Of a stretch of DNA of 6,534 nucleotides, positions 1 to 6,534 are shown piece by piece. The notes under the pieces are model-generated. The model searched no databases. It had not been told where the DNA came from and saw only the letters and a list, made by a program, of their open reading frames with translations. This DNA is from Bacteroidales bacterium (GTDB lineage Bacteria; Bacteroidota; Bacteroidia; Bacteroidales; WCHB1-69). Position numbers and translations under genes: made by a program. Each line of letters begins with the position of its first letter. Within the stretch, counting starts at the first letter, position 1. Where the stretch lies: contig JAISAD010000083.1 in assembly GCA_031266895.1 (NCBI GenBank), positions 1 to 6,534 of the forward strand, in the 5' to 3' direction.

Positions 1-3000
1 TAAAGTCGGGATTTTTGGTCGCATCGGGGTTGGCCAGGCATATCTCCAGCAGCAGCGCCTGCGGCAGCAGGTTGTTCATGGCCAGTTCCCGCAATACCTT
101 TTCATCTACAAACGGCGATATCTCACTCAGTTCCTGACGCATTTTCCATACGTCATCTTTCCATTCGCCCTGCACGGCATCCAGCAGCGCCTCGGTATTG
201 TCGCTGTTCATGTGCTGGTTGTAGAGGTACTGCAGGGTGTTGGTGCTGTTCCTGAAATGGTGATATACCGGGGTTAGGGTGCTGTTGTCGGAGGGATCAA
301 TTAGGCCGCCAGGGACTATGTCGCCTATGGATAGATTTTCAAAATTAATGTGTTCATGCCATATTTCAACGCTGTTCATGCTGGGGCAGGAATTGGAAGC
401 GGCCGAATATGCTCTTATATTGGAAGTGGCGCGAGCCGGATTCTCGCCGGGCGAGGTGCCTGCGGCATATTCTTGGGCATAAGCATAATCGGCGATGTGC
501 CAGGTGGCACCGGCGGAAAACTGATTGCCTGCAGCAAGTGCATTGGAATTGCCGGCGGCTTGATGATAGGCCACTCCCTGACCATAGGCTGTCGAAAACT
601 CGCGACGTACATTCAGATCTGCCGGTGGAAATGGCAGGGCATAAGCTATGGCATTTGAAAAAAGAGTGTCCACCAGTATGTCATACCCTTTATTGTTGGT
701 GTTTATATTGCAGAAGTATCGCACCCCTCCATGGCTGGCTGTGCCGTTAACTACTCGGTTATACCCCATAAAGCGCTGTCCGACAAACAGATTATTAAAG
801 ATGTTTTTGTAGCTGCTGCTGTTGCTGGTGAAGCTGTTGAAAATATGGATACCGGTAACATAGCTTACATTGCCCCTGAAACTGTTTTCATACAGCTCGA
901 AAACGGGGGTTAGTTCGGTGGCGACTCCCACCGCTCCCCGATTGGCGCTTAAATAGGTGCCCCAGCCGATATCGAAGTCGGAATTGGTAACGGAAAAATT
1001 AGGATAGCCGTGTATTATGACGCCCTGGTTATTGTGATCAAAATTGATGTGGTCTATCTTGAGCTGGCCGGTGCCTCCGGTGGTGCCGGTGTACCAGGCC
1101 TCTACAGCAATGTTAAAGCCGGTGAATGTGCCATTGTCGTAGCTGTTGCAGCCGAGCACAGGCATGGGGCAAAGTTCGCGCCCTTTTACAGTAAGCTGCG
1201 TATTAACGACGCGAATGGCTGTAATCCACGGAAAATAGGTATCTCTGACATAGTAGGGATAGCTGAAGTCGCACTTGATAAAATAGACCATTTTAAGATC
1301 CTTTATATCCACCAGGTATTTGCTTACAGCATGATTGAAATCATAGGTGGGCGTAATCTCGAAGGTGCAGTCGGTGAATGAGGTGGCCCTGTTGCCGCTG
1401 CGGGTGTAGGGGGCGAGCGATACCGCCTGGGCATTGTCGATAAAGCGGGTGCTGCTCACGGAGATGTTGCCTCCGGTGGTGCTAAGGTCGGCAGCGCCAT
1501 TGGACAATGTTTTATAGTTGCGAATGGCGCATGCGGCGTGCTCAATGGTGGAGTTGTTGCCGATTTGCAGCCACCCCTGCCGGTCAAACTCGGTTTGCGC
1601 ATAGCTGCTGTTGCCCAGCACGGTGATGCCTTGCCACATAGTCTTCTTTTCGGCACCGGTTAAGGTTGCTCCATTAAGTACCAGCTTGCCGCCGGGTTTA
1701 ACGGTAATGGAGGCGCTTTTGCCCAACAGTACGCTGTCGTACAGCAGTATGGTGCCGCCCTGCTCTGCAATGAGCTGAGCCTCTTTGCCTGTTATAAGGT
1801 GTGCTCCTTTCTTGACGGTCAGGGTACAGCCTGCCTGTACTACAATTTGGGCGCTGTCGCCGAGCAGGTAGCGGCTGTTGCTGTCCAGCACCATTCTGCT
1901 CTTCTTTTCCAGGGTAACCGTGGTGCGCGGCTGCTGTGTGAAGGTAGAACCGCTTTCGCAGGTAAACAGTGTTGGGGCGGCAAACAGGCCGCTTTCCGGG
2001 TTCCGGTAGGGCTGGGCTAACGTCTGGTTCTGGGTAAGCAGAATGTGGTGATTGCGGGTCAGTACGGCCTGCTCCTTCAGTGCAATTTTTCCCGTCCAGC
2101 GCGCATCGTTGGTAATGTCATAGTCGTCCCAGCGAATCAGTACCAGAAAGTCGTGATTGGGCTTGGGAATCATTTCGATGCTTAGCCCCGTTAAATAGGT
2201 GGTCTGGGTGTTGCGGGGAAGATGTATTTGGTTGTCAAAATTGCGACCATTACCGGCATCCATGTAATTGTAATAGGTTTTGGCATTACAGGTGGCTGGA
2301 TTGGTGCTCATATTAAGCTTGGCGTAACCGGAAAAGGCATCCCGATTGTCGCCGTTCATGGGGAGGCTGTCGGTGATTTGATTCCCGATCTTTTTGCGCC
2401 ATATCGGCTTTTCATGCTTTATGTGCAGGGTGTCATTTCCGGACTGGTTGGATATGAGCTGCAATTCCTGATCCTGCGAGCCGCAGAACGGATTGGCCGC
2501 TTCCCTCACAAAAGTGTAATCCATATTGCCGTAGGCTACGCAGGCAAGCGAATAGGACTCTGCCTGCATGCGGTAGTCGTAGTAGCCCTCTGCCGGAATA
2601 ATTCGCAGATTGTCGCGTTCATCCGCATTCCATACCTGTCTGGATGAACCGCTTAAAGTATCCCTTCCCACCTGATAGTAGGCATAGATGCCGGCCTTTC
2701 CCTGCGGGCGGCAGGGATACTCATCCGACCATCTTAAATAATCCAGCTTGCTGTTGTAGCCCACCTGATGATTTTCGAGCCAGATATACTGACGGGACGA
2801 GGAGTCCCTGTCCTTATAAGGCAGCTGTATGCGTATGGCATCGCCGTAAGCTACAAAGTCGCGCAGCAGAAACGATACACTGCCATCCTCCTGGCGGACG
2901 TCGGAATTTGCATAGGCGCTGTTGCTAATATTGCGGGCGGTAATATAGTCGGGCGCGAGGGGATGTTTCCAGTGCACGCGCCACCGCTCGTAGCCATTGC

Positions 3001-3895
3001 AGCTTGCCAGCCCCTTATTGGCGGCTCCCATCAAACCATAGCCGCCCTGCAGGGGGAAAAAGGGCATATAGCCTCCTTCGCCTCTATGATTGCCTCCGGA
3101 GGTATGAAAATTATTTGAGCCAAACAGGGAGTGGCAAATCTCATGGGTAATAATAGCAGAGCCCATGCCTACAACCGTAATCCCTTTGCTTCCCATAGCA
3201 TAATAAGCATTGCCTGCTTTTATTCTTCTGTCTCTTAAATCATTGTATGGATAACCATTACCCATATCAAGCCCGCCATAAGGCCTGCTGATATTGCGGT
3301 AAATAAGATGGGTAAAATAGAAGGTATTATTATGGAGATAGTCATAGTCGCCAATGGCATTGTGGCCGTAGATGGTAGAAAATCCATACTGATTGATTAC
3401 CTCTACAATGGCATCTCTAAAATAGATTCGATCACAATTAAAAGCTATATTGTCGTCATAGTCCGGCATATTATTACTGGGAACAGTGTCGAGATTTTGT
3501 TTGGCCAGAATGCGGCTCTCCCTCATATTTACGATAATAAAATCGCCGGTAAGCTGCAGCGAATCGAAAGAGGACTCCCCCAGGGAGCGGGTAATAAAGC
3601 CGCGCAGCTGGCCGGGAATATAGGCCGTATCCATAAAATCCAGCAGATTGTCGGGAATGGCTTCATTGTTTACCCCCTCGTGCAGGGCCGGCGGCCAGTG
3701 GGCATCGTAGGCGTAGGGCTCGGCGCATACAGGGTGCACGTCATATATGATATTGACGCACACATTAAGCACTCTGGTTTTAAGCTGGGGTGAAATGCCA
3801 TTAGAAAGAATATTTTCCGGATGCCAGCTGGTGTATTGTCCCCAAAGGATAAGCGGGCAGATCAATAACCCGACTAATACTATTTTATTTTTCAT
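1..3895 (-). CDS. Giant secreted M6-like zinc metalloprotease with beta-helix region (3' end outside window)
   Basis: The frame is open for 1298 residues from ATG at 3895-3893 to the window edge, so the C-terminus is missing. Residues 1-19 form a signal peptide (MKNKIVLVGLLICPLILWG). A zincin-like domain follows (about 30-310). Its motif HEICH is at 251-255, with a possible third ligand H264 in GSNNFH. GGYGLMG with M289 follows like a Met-turn, then CNGYERWRVHW (299-309). The later IWLENHQ (371-377) resembles the 'eyflIEnRq' segment that follows the catalytic domain in peptidase family M6 (immune inhibitor A). Residues about 320-640 look beta-rich. Residues about 640-1110 have the short Gly/Asn/Thr-rich strands of a parallel beta-helix, including KPGGKLVLNGATLTG and MWQGITVLGN (M753). 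From about 1205 it becomes helical, with SPFVDEKVLRELAMNN and LLLEICLANPDATK, a pattern seen in large Bacteroidota exoproteins. Expected role: an exported, possibly surface-bound protease or adhesin; substrate unknown. A T9SS sorting domain is predicted beyond the edge. The start lies two bases after the upstream stop. Gene call is firm; protease activity is inferred. Confidence 0.9.
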   Translation of the reverse strand, partial: MKNKIVLVGLLICPLILWGQYTSWHPENILSNGISPQLKTRVLNVCVNIIYDVHPVCAEPYAYDAHWPPALHEGVNNEAIPDNLLDFMDTAYIPGQLRGFITRSLGESSFDSLQLTGDFIIVNMRESRILAKQNLDTVPSNNMPDYDDNIAFNCDRIYFRDAIVEVINQYGFSTIYGHNAIGDYDYLHNNTFYFTHLIYRNISRPYGGLDMGNGYPYNDLRDRRIKAGNAYYAMGSKGITVVGMGSAIITHEICHSLFGSNNFHTSGGNHRGEGGYMPFFPLQGGYGLMGAANKGLASCNGYERWRVHWKHPLAPDYITARNISNSAYANSDVRQEDGSVSFLLRDFVAYGDAIRIQLPYKDRDSSSRQYIWLENHQVGYNSKLDYLRWSDEYPCRPQGKAGIYAYYQVGRDTLSGSSRQVWNADERDNLRIIPAEGYYDYRMQAESYSLACVAYGNMDYTFVREAANPFCGSQDQELQLISNQSGNDTLHIKHEKPIWRKKIGNQITDSLPMNGDNRDAFSGYAKLNMSTNPATCNAKTYYNYMDAGNGRNFDNQIHLPRNTQTTYLTGLSIEMIPKPNHDFLVLIRWDDYDITNDARWTGKIALKEQAVLTRNHHILLTQNQTLAQPYRNPESGLFAAPTLFTCESGSTFTQQPRTTVTLEKKSRMVLDSNSRYLLGDSAQIVVQAGCTLTVKKGAHLITGKEAQLIAEQGGTILLYDSVLLGKSASITVKPGGKLVLNGATLTGAEKKTMWQGITVLGNSSYAQTEFDRQGWLQIGNNSTIEHAACAIRNYKTLSNGAADLSTTGGNISVSSTRFIDNAQAVSLAPYTRSGNRATSFTDCTFEITPTYDFNHAVSKYLVDIKDLKMVYFIKCDFSYPYYVRDTYFPWITAIRVVNTQLTVKGRELCPMPVLGCNSYDNGTFTGFNIAVEAWYTGTTGGTGQLKIDHINFDHNNQGVIIHGYPNFSVTNSDFDIGWGTYLSANRGAVGVATELTPVFELYENSFRGNVSYVTGIHIFNSFTSNSSSYKNIFNNLFVGQRFMGYNRVVNGTASHGGVRYFCNINTNNKGYDILVDTLFSNAIAYALPFPPADLNVRREFSTAYGQGVAYHQAAGNSNALAAGNQFSAGATWHIADYAYAQEYAAGTSPGENPARATSNIRAYSAASNSCPSMNSVEIWHEHINFENLSIGDIVPGGLIDPSDNSTLTPVYHHFRNSTNTLQYLYNQHMNSDNTEALLDAVQGEWKDDVWKMRQELSEISPFVDEKVLRELAMNNLLPQALLLEICLANPDATKNPDF

Positions 3896-3897
3896 AG

Positions 3898-4878
3898 CTA
3901 TTTTGTTTTAATAAATTTAGATTGAAATTTTCTGTTTTTAATTTGATACTGAACTACGTACAGCCCTGAGGAGAGGTGCGCTACGGGAATCACTTCGCAG
4001 GCCGACATCGCCGCTTTGCGATAGACCACCTGCCCTACGGCATCCATAATCCATAAGGAGCCTCCGGCATCCGCCTCGCTCAACAGTTCTATATGCAGTT
4101 CCTCAGTGGCCGGATTGGGATAGAGAATCATTTTATTGGCTTCAGGTTCCTTAATAGAAACAGCACGCTGGTAACAGCCCAATTGCGGGCTGGTCATATA
4201 AGCTAAGGTATCATCTTTACATACACAGAGCATTACGCCTAAATAATTTTCCATAGTATATGATATAAATCCCAATACCCCATAAGTAGGCCCTATGCCC
4301 TCCACAAATATAATTTTAAGATTGTACCGGCTTTCCTGCACCACCCAATTGTCAATATAGGGATAAAACCTGCTGTAACCGTAAGGCGTTTGTAATGGTG
4401 AAAAGTGAATTACCTTTCTGCCATTCAGGTAAGAAATAGAATCAACGGTCATAATAGCGCCCTCTTCCCAATAATGGCCTATATAGTAATGATCTCCCAC
4501 AGGAAGGGTAAAAGTGTCGCCGGGCGCCAGGCTCATATCGCAAATCAGGCGTTCCGGACTGTTGGGATACCGGTAATAGAGCCTGCCGGTCAGGGTATCT
4601 TCCCGCAAATATGGGAGACGGCCAATAGTAAGAATATCAGCATAATAGACCGTATCATTAATGCAGGCCGTATCCTTTGGCGTAAAGCAAAACTCTTCTG
4701 TCCTCCCGCAACCTAACTGACCGGGATCAGGGTCGTAGCATGTGAAAGGAAAAAAAATGTGATAGACTGTAATACTGTCTCCAAAATAGGACTGATAGCC
4801 CTGCGCCATGGCGGGCACTGTGCTGTAGAGCGCTGTTGCGGCGAGCAGCAATTTTAAGAAATTTGTTGCGTGTTTCAT
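3898..4878 (-). CDS. Secreted protein with T9SS type A C-terminal sorting domain
   Basis: This complete 326-residue protein has a signal peptide at its N-terminus (basic MKH, hydrophobic core LLLAATALYS, likely cleavage after VPAMA at 25). Residues 250-326 form a T9SS C-terminal sorting domain: the opening MILYPNPATEEL, a middle strand WIMDAVGQVVY, then LSSGLYVVQY and a basic end KFIKTK. Such domains carry proteins through the T9SS across the outer membrane and are usually cleaved during surface attachment or release. The middle part (about 27-245) has no domain I can name. It shows DTLTGRLYYRYPNSPERLICDMSLAPGDTF (in two pieces, 94-106 and 107-123) and FVEGIGPTYGVLGF (191-204), a pattern recurrent in uncharacterised Bacteroidales T9SS proteins. 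Eight cysteines (47, 57, 64, 72, 113, 218, 220, 235) lie in the exported middle part and could form disulfides. No catalytic motif is evident. The start ATG at 4878 is preceded by an A/T-rich leader without a Shine-Dalgarno sequence, usual for this phylum. It heads a two-gene unit with the giant protein. Confidence 0.93.
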   Translation of the reverse strand: MKHATNFLKLLLAATALYSTVPAMAQGYQSYFGDSITVYHIFFPFTCYDPDPGQLGCGRTEEFCFTPKDTACINDTVYYADILTIGRLPYLREDTLTGRLYYRYPNSPERLICDMSLAPGDTFTLPVGDHYYIGHYWEEGAIMTVDSISYLNGRKVIHFSPLQTPYGYSRFYPYIDNWVVQESRYNLKIIFVEGIGPTYGVLGFISYTMENYLGVMLCVCKDDTLAYMTSPQLGCYQRAVSIKEPEANKMILYPNPATEELHIELLSEADAGGSLWIMDAVGQVVYRKAAMSACEVIPVAHLSSGLYVVQYQIKNRKFQSKFIKTK

Positions 4879-5050
4879 ACTGTTTTTATTTTATAGGTTT
4901 AAATTACTATTTTTCGCTTTTTAGCAGTTTTAGCAAACAATTTGACGCAAAGAACCGCATTTTCAATCCGCAAAAAACATGGCTGTAAGCCTGTATTGGC
5001 GTGGTTTTTGGATGTGATAGTGCTCTTTTCGTACAAAAAAATCGGCGATG

Positions 5051-5058
5051 CAAAAATA
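5051..5058 (-). promoter_or_regulatory. Candidate Bacteroidota -7 promoter element for the secreted-protein pair
   Basis: Read on the minus strand the bases are TATTTTTG, matching the TAnnTTTG consensus of the primary Bacteroidota sigma factor, in the context TTTTTTTATATTTTTGCATCG. Transcription would start near 5044 and give a leader of roughly 165 bases before the ATG at 4878. The weak point is the upstream box: the nearest TTG (5076-5074) is only 15 bases away, shorter than the usual 19-21. It is the best match I found between the two gene groups, but A/T-rich DNA gives such matches by chance. Confidence 0.35.
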
Positions 5059-5174
5059 TAAAAAAAGTTAATGCAATGGAGTTTGTGTTGAAAAAAGATT
5101 ATGGGGAAATTTTAGCATTCGAAATAGACTCAAAATCCGAAATCGTTTCTTAAAGTCCCGCGTTTTATGCTCGG

Positions 5175-5217
5175 AGAGTCGTTTGCGATGTGCAGAGCAT
5201 CAAAGGCGACTCTTTTT
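5175..5217 (+). terminator. Hairpin with T-tract, oriented as a plus-strand intrinsic terminator
   Basis: The arm AGAGTCG (5175-5181) pairs perfectly with CGACTCT (5207-5213). Inside, two T-G wobbles and one T-A pair, a 2x2 internal loop, and GATG (5187-5190) with CATC (5198-5201) extend the stem. The loop is TGCAGAG. The run of five T (5213-5217) directly follows on the plus strand only, so it does not fit as a terminator for pdxT, which is read on the other strand. No plus-strand gene is evident upstream. The right arm also falls inside the first unit of the 21-base repeat block, so the fold could be a by-product of the repeats. Confidence 0.3.
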
Positions 5218-5310
5218 GTATCGAATTGGACTCTCGAAGCGTCTTGATTGACTCTCGGAGAACCTAAATCGAAGCTCGGAAGTACTAAGTCGGAGCTCCG
5301 AAGTACTAAA
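5206..5310. repeat. Five degenerate 21-base tandem units beside the pdxT stop
   Basis: Units run 5206-5226, 5227-5247, 5248-5268, 5269-5289 and 5290-5310. The last two match at 18 of 21 positions and both contain GAAGTACTAA or its near copy GGAAGTACTAA. Units two and three match at 14 of 21 (shared GACTCTCG). Units three and four match at 13 of 21. Unit one is the weakest (9 of 21 with unit two), but its GACTC keeps the register: this word starts at 5208, 5229 and 5250. The last unit contains a perfect 12-base palindrome, TCGGAGCTCCGA (5290-5301), and both final units carry the palindrome AGTACT. The array ends five bases before the pdxT stop codon. Function is unknown. Confidence 0.75.
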
Positions 5311-5315
5311 TTTGG

Positions 5316-5894
5316 CTAAATCAACTGCTTCGACAGTTTACTCAAAAAATATTCATGCACACGAGTGTCGTCCGTCAATTCGGGATGAAATGCGGCAGCA
5401 AGAAAATTATCCTGTTCGGCAAAAAGAATTTTGTCCTGATATGAGAGCAAAACCCTGACATTGCCGCCAATACTGTCGATATATGGAGCACGTATAAATA
5501 TCGTGTGGAAAGGCGTGTCGCCCAGAACGGGAATGGGCATGTCCGCCTCAAAGCTTGCCAGCTGCCGTCCGAAAGCATTGCGTTCCACATGCGTATCCAT
5601 CAGTCCCAGGCGATACTGTTCGCTGTTGTTGATATGTTTCGACAAAAGTATAAGGCCTGTACATGTGCCGAAAATGGGCAAGCCCTTCCGTCCGAGTTCT
5701 GCAATCGGCTCCAGCAGATTATAGCGTACCAGAAGTTTCCCCACCGCAGTGCTTTCTCCTCCGGGCAATATTAATCCGTCTATGCCGTCCAAATCTTCGG
5801 GATTGAGCACATCAGGCGTTTCCACACCCAGACGCTGCAGAATCCTGCGATGTTCCCTGACAGCGCCCTGCAATGCCAAAATTCCTATTTTCAT
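5316..5894 (-). CDS. pdxT: PdxT, glutaminase subunit of pyridoxal 5'-phosphate synthase
   Basis: This cytoplasmic class I glutamine amidotransferase releases ammonia from glutamine and passes it to PdxS for vitamin B6 (PLP) synthesis. The protein has 192 residues, normal for the family. It begins with the conserved MKIGILALQGAVREH. The oxyanion-region motif PGGEST is at 44-49. The nucleophile C78 lies in GTCTGLILL (most homologues I know have GTCAG). VERNAFGRQ is at 103-111. The rest of the triad, H170 and E172, is in AAFHPELTDD. I chose the ATG at 5894 because it starts the family's canonical N-terminus. An in-frame ATG at 5918 would add eight residues (MPVAAGKS) and run into pdxS. The gene lies four bases downstream of pdxS, so both are probably co-transcribed and translationally coupled. 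No clear minus-strand terminator follows; the 21-base repeats begin just after the stop. Confidence 0.97.
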   Translation of the reverse strand: MKIGILALQGAVREHRRILQRLGVETPDVLNPEDLDGIDGLILPGGESTAVGKLLVRYNLLEPIAELGRKGLPIFGTCTGLILLSKHINNSEQYRLGLMDTHVERNAFGRQLASFEADMPIPVLGDTPFHTIFIRAPYIDSIGGNVRVLLSYQDKILFAEQDNFLAAAFHPELTDDTRVHEYFLSKLSKQLI

Positions 5895-5898
5895 GGAT

Positions 5899-6534
5899 TT
5901 ACCAGCCGCGACCGGCAATCTTGTCTTTGTCTTCCATCCGGGCTACACTCTGACCGCGCATGGCGTCGCCCAGTCCCTTAGATACTTCTGCCAGCAGTTT
6001 GGCGTCCCTGTAATGGGCAACTGCTTCGACAATGGCTTTGGCGCGTTTGGCGGGATTGTCCGACTTGAAAATTCCTGAGCCTACGAACACGCCGTCGCAG
6101 CCCAGCTCCATCATTAGCGCTGCATCGGCAGGCGTGGCAACTCCTCCGGCTGCAAAATTCACTACGGGAAGGCGTCCAAGTTCCTTTACCTGCAACACCA
6201 GCTCGTAGGGAGCGCCCAATTCTTTGGCAATGCTCATCAGCTCCATCGGCGTGGCGCCGGCAACACGCTGTATATCTTCGTTTACCTGACGTATGTGACG
6301 AACGGCTTCCACTATGTCTCCCGTACCGGCTTCGCCTTTAGTACGTATCATTACCGCTCCTTCGCCTATGCGGCGAAGCGCTTCGCCAAGATTGCGCGCT
6401 CCGCAGACAAAGGGCACGCCGAAATCGGATTTAAGGATATGATAAACGTCGTCAGCCGGAGTCAGTACTTCGCTCTCATCAATGAAATCAATATCCAGAG
6501 CCTCGAGTATCCGGGCTTCAACTGTGTGTCCTAT
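5899..6534 (-). CDS. pdxS: PdxS, synthase subunit of pyridoxal 5'-phosphate synthase (N-terminus outside window)
   Basis: PdxS is a (beta/alpha)8-barrel enzyme that forms PLP directly from a pentose phosphate, a triose phosphate and ammonia supplied by PdxT, in a large PdxS12-PdxT12 assembly. The window holds the last 211 residues and the TAA stop. Family signatures are IDESEVLTPADD, VPFVCGARNLGEALRR, MIRTKGEAGTG, LPVVNFAAGGVATPADAALM and GVFVGSGIFKSDNPAK. The lysine in RTKGEAG is residue 66 of the visible part. Aligned by eye to the Bacillus subtilis protein it corresponds to the second Schiff-base lysine, K149. The first one, K81, would lie three residues beyond the window edge. If the missing part has the usual 83 residues the full protein is about 294 residues, the family norm. 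A shorter in-frame start at 6417 is internal and not real. The end, IAGRGW, resembles the B. subtilis tail ending ERGW. It is the first gene of the pdxST unit. Confidence 0.97.
   Translation of the reverse strand: MGHTVEARILEALDIDFIDESEVLTPADDVYHILKSDFGVPFVCGARNLGEALRRIGEGAVMIRTKGEAGTGDIVEAVRHIRQVNEDIQRVAGATPMELMSIAKELGAPYELVLQVKELGRLPVVNFAAGGVATPADAALMMELGCDGVFVGSGIFKSDNPAKRAKAIVEAVAHYRDAKLLAEVSKGLGDAMRGQSVARMEDKDKIAGRGW

Larger units (their letters stand above)
4879..5315. other. Intergenic region between pdxT and the secreted-protein pair
   Basis: These 437 bases contain no gene I can support. The half nearest the secreted-protein pair (4879-5100) is strongly A/T-rich, with several A or T runs, and should hold the promoter and leader of that pair. 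The half nearest pdxT (about 5120-5315) is richer in G+C and is built from related short words (GACTC, CTCGGAG, CTCGAAG), partly in a 21-base tandem array and partly in a hairpin. A 25-codon plus-strand frame (5076-5153) is discussed as a finding but is not called as a gene. Confidence 0.8.

Noticed and set aside
811..845. Run of gctgctgctg-like triplets as a microsatellite
   Set aside because: On the coding strand it encodes an Asn/Ser-rich loop (NSFTSNSSSYKN) of the beta-helix with mixed codons, normal coding sequence.
279..3793. Many plus-strand open frames of 60-161 codons opposite the giant gene (for example 2222-2647, 2768-3118 and 3308-3793)
   Set aside because: The minus-strand frame is continuous from 3895 to the edge with a signal peptide and recognisable domains. 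The plus-strand products are mostly low-complexity Gly/Ile/Val-rich and match no family I know.
4972..4991. Minus-strand hairpin GGCT-TAC-AGCC followed after ATG by six T, as a terminator for pdxST
   Set aside because: The stem is only four base pairs and lies more than 320 bases past pdxT, inside the likely leader of the next genes. A weak attenuator cannot be excluded, but the evidence is too thin to call it.
5206..5310. CRISPR array
   Set aside because: The units are contiguous 21-base copies with no unique spacers of equal length and no cas genes nearby.
5895..5918. Alternative upstream start of pdxT at 5918
   Set aside because: It would overlap the end of pdxS and add MPVAAGKS before the conserved MKIGILALQG start, which no family member I know carries.
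5461..6078. Plus-strand open frames opposite pdxT and pdxS (5461-5724, 5505-5774, 5749-6078)
   Set aside because: They are antisense shadows of two strongly conserved genes, with no family resemblance of their own.

Overview
The window comes from a member of the Bacteroidota, most likely Bacteroidales-like, but I cannot name the genus. Two things support this. One protein ends in a type IX secretion (T9SS) C-terminal sorting domain, a system confined to this phylum. The genes also lack Shine-Dalgarno sequences, and the only promoter-like element resembles the Bacteroidota -7 box (TAnnTTTG). All four genes lie on the minus strand, so the window reads from right to left.

Right end (5316-6534): the 3' part of pdxS followed four bases later by complete pdxT. 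Together they encode the PdxS/PdxT pyridoxal 5'-phosphate (vitamin B6) synthase. All visible key residues are intact and this is ordinary core metabolism.

Middle (4879-5315): a 437-base gap with no convincing gene. It starts directly after the pdxT stop with five degenerate 21-base tandem units (5206-5310). Next to them is a hairpin plus T-tract that faces the plus strand (5175-5217). An AT-rich stretch follows, with a candidate minus-strand promoter for the next two genes. A 25-codon plus-strand reading frame lies between the promoter and the hairpin.

Left part (1-4878): two secreted-protein genes two bases apart, almost certainly one transcription unit. The first (4878-3898) is a 326-residue signal-peptide protein with a T9SS sorting domain. 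The second (3895 to beyond position 1) is a very large, multi-domain exported protein, with at least 1298 residues in one uninterrupted frame. It has a signal peptide, a gluzincin/M6-like zinc protease domain (HEICH at 251-255), a beta-rich region, a long right-handed parallel beta-helix region and the beginning of a helical C-terminal segment. Its end, where a sorting domain would be expected, is outside the window. The pair probably works at or outside the outer membrane, but its substrate is unknown.

I see no CRISPR array, tRNA, rRNA, insertion sequence or recognisable defence system. The most distinctive items are the protease/beta-helix fusion with its unusual zinc-motif spacing, and the 21-base periodic repeat block.
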